Shown here: positions 7,371-10,646 of the stretch, piece by piece
How the letters are laid out: each line of letters begins with the position of its first letter
Position numbering within the stretch: the first letter of the stretch is position 1
Origin: Cerioporus squamosus
Lineage: Eukaryota > Basidiomycota > Agaricomycetes > Polyporales > Polyporaceae
Length of the DNA: 10,646 bases
Direction: 5' to 3'
Assembly (NCBI GenBank): GCA_022592435.1
Contig: JABYQS010000956.1
Location: 1 to 10,646 of the forward strand
Position numbers and translations under genes: made by a program
The notes under the pieces: model-generated
What the model saw: only the letters and a program-made list of their open reading frames with translations
Databases searched by the model: none
Told to the model about the DNA's origin: nothing

Positions 7371-9401
7371 TCAAGAATTAGAGCAAATGTCCGGATAGAG
7401 CCTGTCAGTCGGGTCTTTAGGGATCCAGCCGCCTTCTAACCCCTTCTGATAGCTCCAGTCGTCCGCATTCTCAGCCTGTCGCCATGGAAGGTTCACGTCA
7501 GCCCTGCACAGAGAAGGAAGACAGCATCGGGAAGCCCGAAATCGACTCACCTTCCACGTCCAAAAGATCCATCCCTGGACAGCTTCTCCAATGGCAACCT
7601 GAGACTCGAAGTACCTACGACCGCCCAGTAAGAGTCAGTTCGTCGGTGTCCTGACTGGCGAGCAAGGAGACACGTACTTCCGCAAGAACGTCTTGTAGTC
7701 ATCGCTGAAGCTCGACGAGTCGCCCGTATAACCGTCGCAGCTGCCGAAGGTCGGTTGTCCATCCTGCCAGGTACCATCCCAGCGCGCTCCGACGCCTCGC
7801 CCGTTCAGCCACTTGGCGCAATCGGTGATTGCATTGGACCACTCTCCGCTGACAGTGTACAGGTTCGACTTGGCGTAGGAGCTCAGGGTGCTCAGTACGG
7901 AACACGAGTACTGGGAACGTAAGATACGTCAACGAGTCACAGCATCGTGGCTGTGATAAGCTCACGTTAAGATGCTCGTCTTGTGACATTTCTAGCTGGT
8001 CATAGTTGAATATTTGATATTCGTGCTGCGATAGTGGTCATCAACGACGTCTGGGATCGGCTCGGAAAGCGTATGTGGTACTTACGTAGTCCATGAGCAC
8101 GCCCGTGGCGTCCGGGGATGTCAGAAAGCCATCCCAACTCTACGCGAAACCCCCGTCAACCACAGTCGACAGATGGAAATGACGCTGCAGCTTACCGCGA
8201 CGCCGAGGAACGCGTCTCCAATCATGACCTTCAGTGATGTTCCGGACACATTGCGGACAGCATCGTAACCGTCTTGCCAGTAATCCGCGATGATAGCAGC
8301 TATGTCGGCCTGGTATCCTCCCGGCTCGTTCAGCAGCTCCAAGACATCGATCATGCTCCGCCAATTTGGTCCGCTATGAAGCGCACGATGTCCACGGTAC
8401 GGGCTACGTTGTTTCCTTCCGCCCAGTTGGCCGACCCGCGCCGGCCAGAGTTATCGTAGCCGTTCTGAGAGCCAGGCGCACCGTGAAGGTCGAGGATGAC
8501 ATGGATCCGTGCTTTCTTGGCCCAGCCGAGAGCTTTGGAGGGAGATAGGGCCACGCGCCCGGATGTACGGGTCGACAGAGGTCGTGTATTTCGTGTCTGC
8601 TGAGGGTATCGGGACAGACAGTATCCTATTTGCATGCTGGACGAGAATGTAAGCGGACCTAATAGCGTAGTATAGAACGAGCCGAAGCTGTCCTGATTTG
8701 TTCGCCACCGGATACTTTCAGCGGTAGCACACCGGCGGAACAGGGCCTGTCGCAGACGCCGCAGGCATTGACCGTTGAAATACATCGCCGGACAGAGATT
8801 GGAGTGTCCTCGGTGCGCACGGAATGACAGGCAACCGGTCGAACTATATGTTGACGTACCGAACATGTTAAGACCAGCCGCCTTTATGGCAACAAAGTCA
8901 TCTTCCGTTATCCACGTTTCCCAATGGTCTTGAAGGACGCTCAGAGCATGATCCGAATCTTGCAATTGCCCGAAGGTATACTCGTCTATGATATCGGAGT
9001 TGTTGGTATTCTCGAAGATGCTCGGGGTTATCCATGGCTAGGCGAGGTTTTAGATATGACATAGGACTTCCAACCATGATGACACACCTCTAGAACGAAC
9101 CAACCGCCGCTTCGAAGACTCGGTCTGAGGAGAGATATCCCCACCACACACAAGGAGGCGAAGTACTCACAGGTTCACACCGCGTATGATATCTTTCCCA
9201 TAGTTGAACGGTGTCAACGTGGCAGACGCAGAAGCACTAGCTCCAGAGGATGTTGGCGTTGCCGACAGAGGTACTTGGGTCACCCTGGCCGTTGATATTG
9301 GATTGCAGGACGAGACGGCATTGCTGCTTCGCGTGCCCGACGGTCGCGAAAGTCAGCAGCAGTAGCAGAGTCCGCAGCGAGCAAAGAGATAGAAGCAGCA
9401 T
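7371..9401 (-). pseudogene. GH5 exo-beta-1,3-glucanase-like gene, disrupted
   Basis: Family GH5 fungal exo-beta-1,3-glucanases are secreted enzymes that trim cell-wall or storage glucan. From the 5' end: a signal peptide (ATG at 9401, MLLLSLCSLRTLLLLLTFAT); a mature start in a different frame leading to FNYGKDIIRGVNL; introns 9110-9170 and 9038-9087 flanking GGWFVLE; then PWITPSIFENTNN to AIKAAGLN in one clean exon (9037 to about 8860). The middle is damaged: the conserved N-H-V-R-I-P block is unrecognisable, and one base seems lost at 8619-8620 (Trp of GYWSVP), 8560-8561 (Pro of YIPGAW), 8537-8538 (before KALGWAKK) and 8355-8356 (before MIDVLELLNEP). From 8354 everything is clean: introns 8140-8195, 8026-8085, 7911-7965, 7615-7677 and 7476-7550, then the stop at 7371. 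Acid/base Glu (NEP, 8325-8327) and nucleophile Glu (SGEW, 7842-7844) are kept, and the C-terminus is complete. Exact family and decay are inferred from remembered family patterns; clustered assembly errors are the alternative. Confidence 0.8.
8659..8859 (-). other. Possible 201-nt intron or insert in the disrupted GH5 gene
   Basis: After AGLN the minus strand has a good donor (GTACGTCAAC, from 8859) and 200 nt later a good acceptor (CTACGCTATTAG, ending 8659). The other eight GH5 introns are 50-75 nt. The segment is 201 nt, a multiple of three, and is free of stops in the frame of the flanking exons, so reading through it would also stay open. Neither spliced nor unspliced does it restore the conserved NHVRIP block. 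Confidence 0.4.
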
Positions 9402-9706
9402 CTTCACGACATGGAAGACGACGGTGGGAGCAGAAGAGTGCGTGTCAGGTTGCACGAGGCGTATGGACGCCGTCGGGGCCAAGGCTCCATGAACGGGCAC
9501 GGCAAGCGCGAGGTTCGCCCCGTAGGCGCTCCTCGCCGCGAACCAGAACGGGTTGATCGCCGATTGGACTCAGACAAGCTCCGACTTTCGGACTCAGAAA
9601 AACCACAACACCCCGCAGGCTTTTCTTCATCACTTCCACCACCAATGACCATCACCTGTTGCAACTTGTGCGACAACGGACAGGCTCAGAAATCGTGTAA
9701 GTGCGG

Positions 9707-9874
9707 ATGGTCACTCCCTGGTTGACATGTACAGTTGATCGGTGTCACCTGCATACTTACCGCCGGCAATATCCATCACAGGTTGTCGATACTATCGGAT
9801 CAGGCAACTACGGTCTCTTGCGACGGCTGCGGTGGTTGAACACGGTATACAGCCTCGAGCTAAGAGCATCGTGA
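9707..9874 (+). pseudogene. Short fragment with a protein-kinase-like glycine loop
   Basis: An ATG at 9707 opens 55 codons ending at TGA 9872-9874. From 9782 the frame reads VVDTIGSGNYGLLRRLRWL and then NTVYSLELRAS. The GSGNYG motif fits the kinase glycine loop GxGxxG, preceded by the hydrophobic strand that normally leads into it, and 'LLRRLR' resembles the second strand of NIMA-related (NEK) kinases. The expected ATP-binding lysine (as in VYALKEL) is absent, with Leu followed directly by Glu. A splice acceptor (TCACAG) ends at 9781 and a donor (GTGAGT) begins at 9871, so this could have been an internal exon. No further kinase motifs (HRD, DFG) follow in 700 bp. A decayed fragment or a coincidence; too short to be sure. 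Confidence 0.3.
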
Positions 9875-10131
9875 GTAGTTGGTATCGAATACAGGCAGTC
9901 AGGAGTGTCCCGCCCGCATTACCCACTCACCCATAGCGCCGAACTGGCACAAATTGTGTACCGACTTACCGTGGCAACAACCTCCGCGACTATTCCATGG
10001 AGAAGGGACCGACACGCGTGTCCACGTAACATCCGTTGCCGGATCCGAGCAAAGTTTGAGCTATTGCGCTAACGCTAATTTGCTGGATCCGCCCACGGGT
10101 TCGAGACCATGTGGACGTGCATTCATATCCC

Positions 10132-10139
10132 ATATATAA
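10132..10139 (+). promoter_or_regulatory. Orphan TATA box (ATATATAA)
   Basis: CATATATAAGAG is a strong core-promoter match, followed by a C/T-rich stretch (about 10147-10163) of the kind seen at basidiomycete transcription starts. The nearest ATG, at 10162, opens a 47-codon frame without recognisable features. No gene can be assigned to it within the window. Confidence 0.3.
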
Positions 10140-10646
10140 GAGCTTGCCAGTTCTCTTCTTCATGCTGTCAGGGTCTCAATGCTTTCGATTGACAGCGGGC
10201 GCACAGCGGAACGCGGGAACCCACCGAAGCGCAGTAGCTGAGATGAGAAGATGGCCTCGAGGTGGCTGCGAAGCCCTCCAACGTGGTCCGCGACCAGTGT
10301 AAGGTGACATCTCAGGGACCGGACGTCCAGCAGATGCGCCAGCGAGCTGACTTGCTGCGTTTCAGGTGAGCATATGACCTCACGCTTCATGCCAGTCAGG
10401 CCTTCCACTCACGACAGAACCTCCAATATGATCCAAATTCAAGGCCGTCGTGCTGTGTAGAGTGTCCGCTGGCTTCTATAAGTAAAGTCCGTGCTCGTAT
10501 GAAACTAGCTTATCGAGACGGTCTCATCGCCCCAGGGTTCTAGCGGCTTTTCCGTCTTCGCAGCGGACAGCGATCTGTTGGCTATGCTGATCCATATGTT
10601 TCCATCGAGAAACAAGCGTTTACATCCCTTCTCGTCTCGCCTGAAT

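Larger units (their letters stand above)
9402..10646. other. Gene-poor right end with coding-like scraps; no intact gene recognised
   Basis: The first 200 bases should hold the GH5 promoter on the minus strand, but no clear TATA box is seen there. The GH5 signal-peptide frame stays open upstream to about 9558 and reads protein-like (NPFWFAARSAYGANLAL), without a usable ATG. A kinase-like fragment lies at 9707-9874. A TATA box at 10132-10139 points right, and a TATA-like CTATAAGTA lies near 10476-10484, but no reading frame after either looks like a known protein. A gene starting at or beyond the right edge is possible. Confidence 0.45.

Noticed and set aside
6812..8958. 15-bp direct repeat GAGCATGATCCGAAT at 6812-6826 and 8944-8958
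   Set aside because: Flanking bases do not match and no mobile-element feature sits at either copy. One such match in 10 kb is only mildly unlikely by chance.
9411..9725. 104-codon Arg-rich plus-strand frame
   Set aside because: It is antisense to the GH5 leader region, has high Arg and Gly from GC-rich DNA, and no motif or splice sites.
10095..10110. GGTTCGAGACC resembling a tRNA B box
   Set aside because: No matching A box, T-stem, anticodon arm or acceptor stem can be folded around it.

Overview
The window looks like nuclear DNA from a filamentous basidiomycete, most likely an Agaricomycete and perhaps a polypore. The clues are short GT-AG introns (about 50-75 nt, with a few of 150-200 nt), GC-rich third codon positions, TATA boxes followed by pyrimidine-rich leaders, and the protein families present. 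All gene models below were joined by hand from splice sites and reading-frame continuity; no search was run.

The left half (1-5300) is gene-dense and clean. Read left to right it holds a five-exon membrane-anchored metallophosphoesterase of the Shewanella-like phosphatase type (311-1952, +), a four-exon low-complexity protein with a C-terminal coiled coil (2536-3975, +), and a four-exon glutathione peroxidase of the thioredoxin-dependent fungal type (4226-5092, -). The last two genes converge tail to tail across 250 bp. The frame upstream of the peroxidase ATG stays open, and from the ATG at 5293 it encodes 67 residues with no acidic residue and a typical mitochondrial presequence end. This suggests one gene making a cytosolic and a mitochondrial enzyme by alternative starts.

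The right half (5300-10646) is gene-poor and looks eroded. Its only recognisable gene is a GH5 exo-beta-1,3-glucanase-like locus (7371-9401, -). Its N-terminal and C-terminal blocks splice cleanly, but the middle carries four apparent one-base losses and the signal peptide is out of frame with the mature part. It is called a pseudogene, with clustered consensus error as the alternative. Between 5460 and 7370 and beyond 9402 I see no intact gene, only short coding-like scraps: a fragment with a kinase-like glycine loop near 9782, a fragment with an F-box-like phrase near 6038, and an unrecognised 250-codon open frame at 6454-7206.

The three intact genes are ordinary housekeeping or stress genes, with no sign of an operon-like system, gene cluster, CRISPR array, intact mobile element or RNA gene. 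I found no convincing new biological system. The most testable points are the dual-start peroxidase and the nature of the GH5 lesions.
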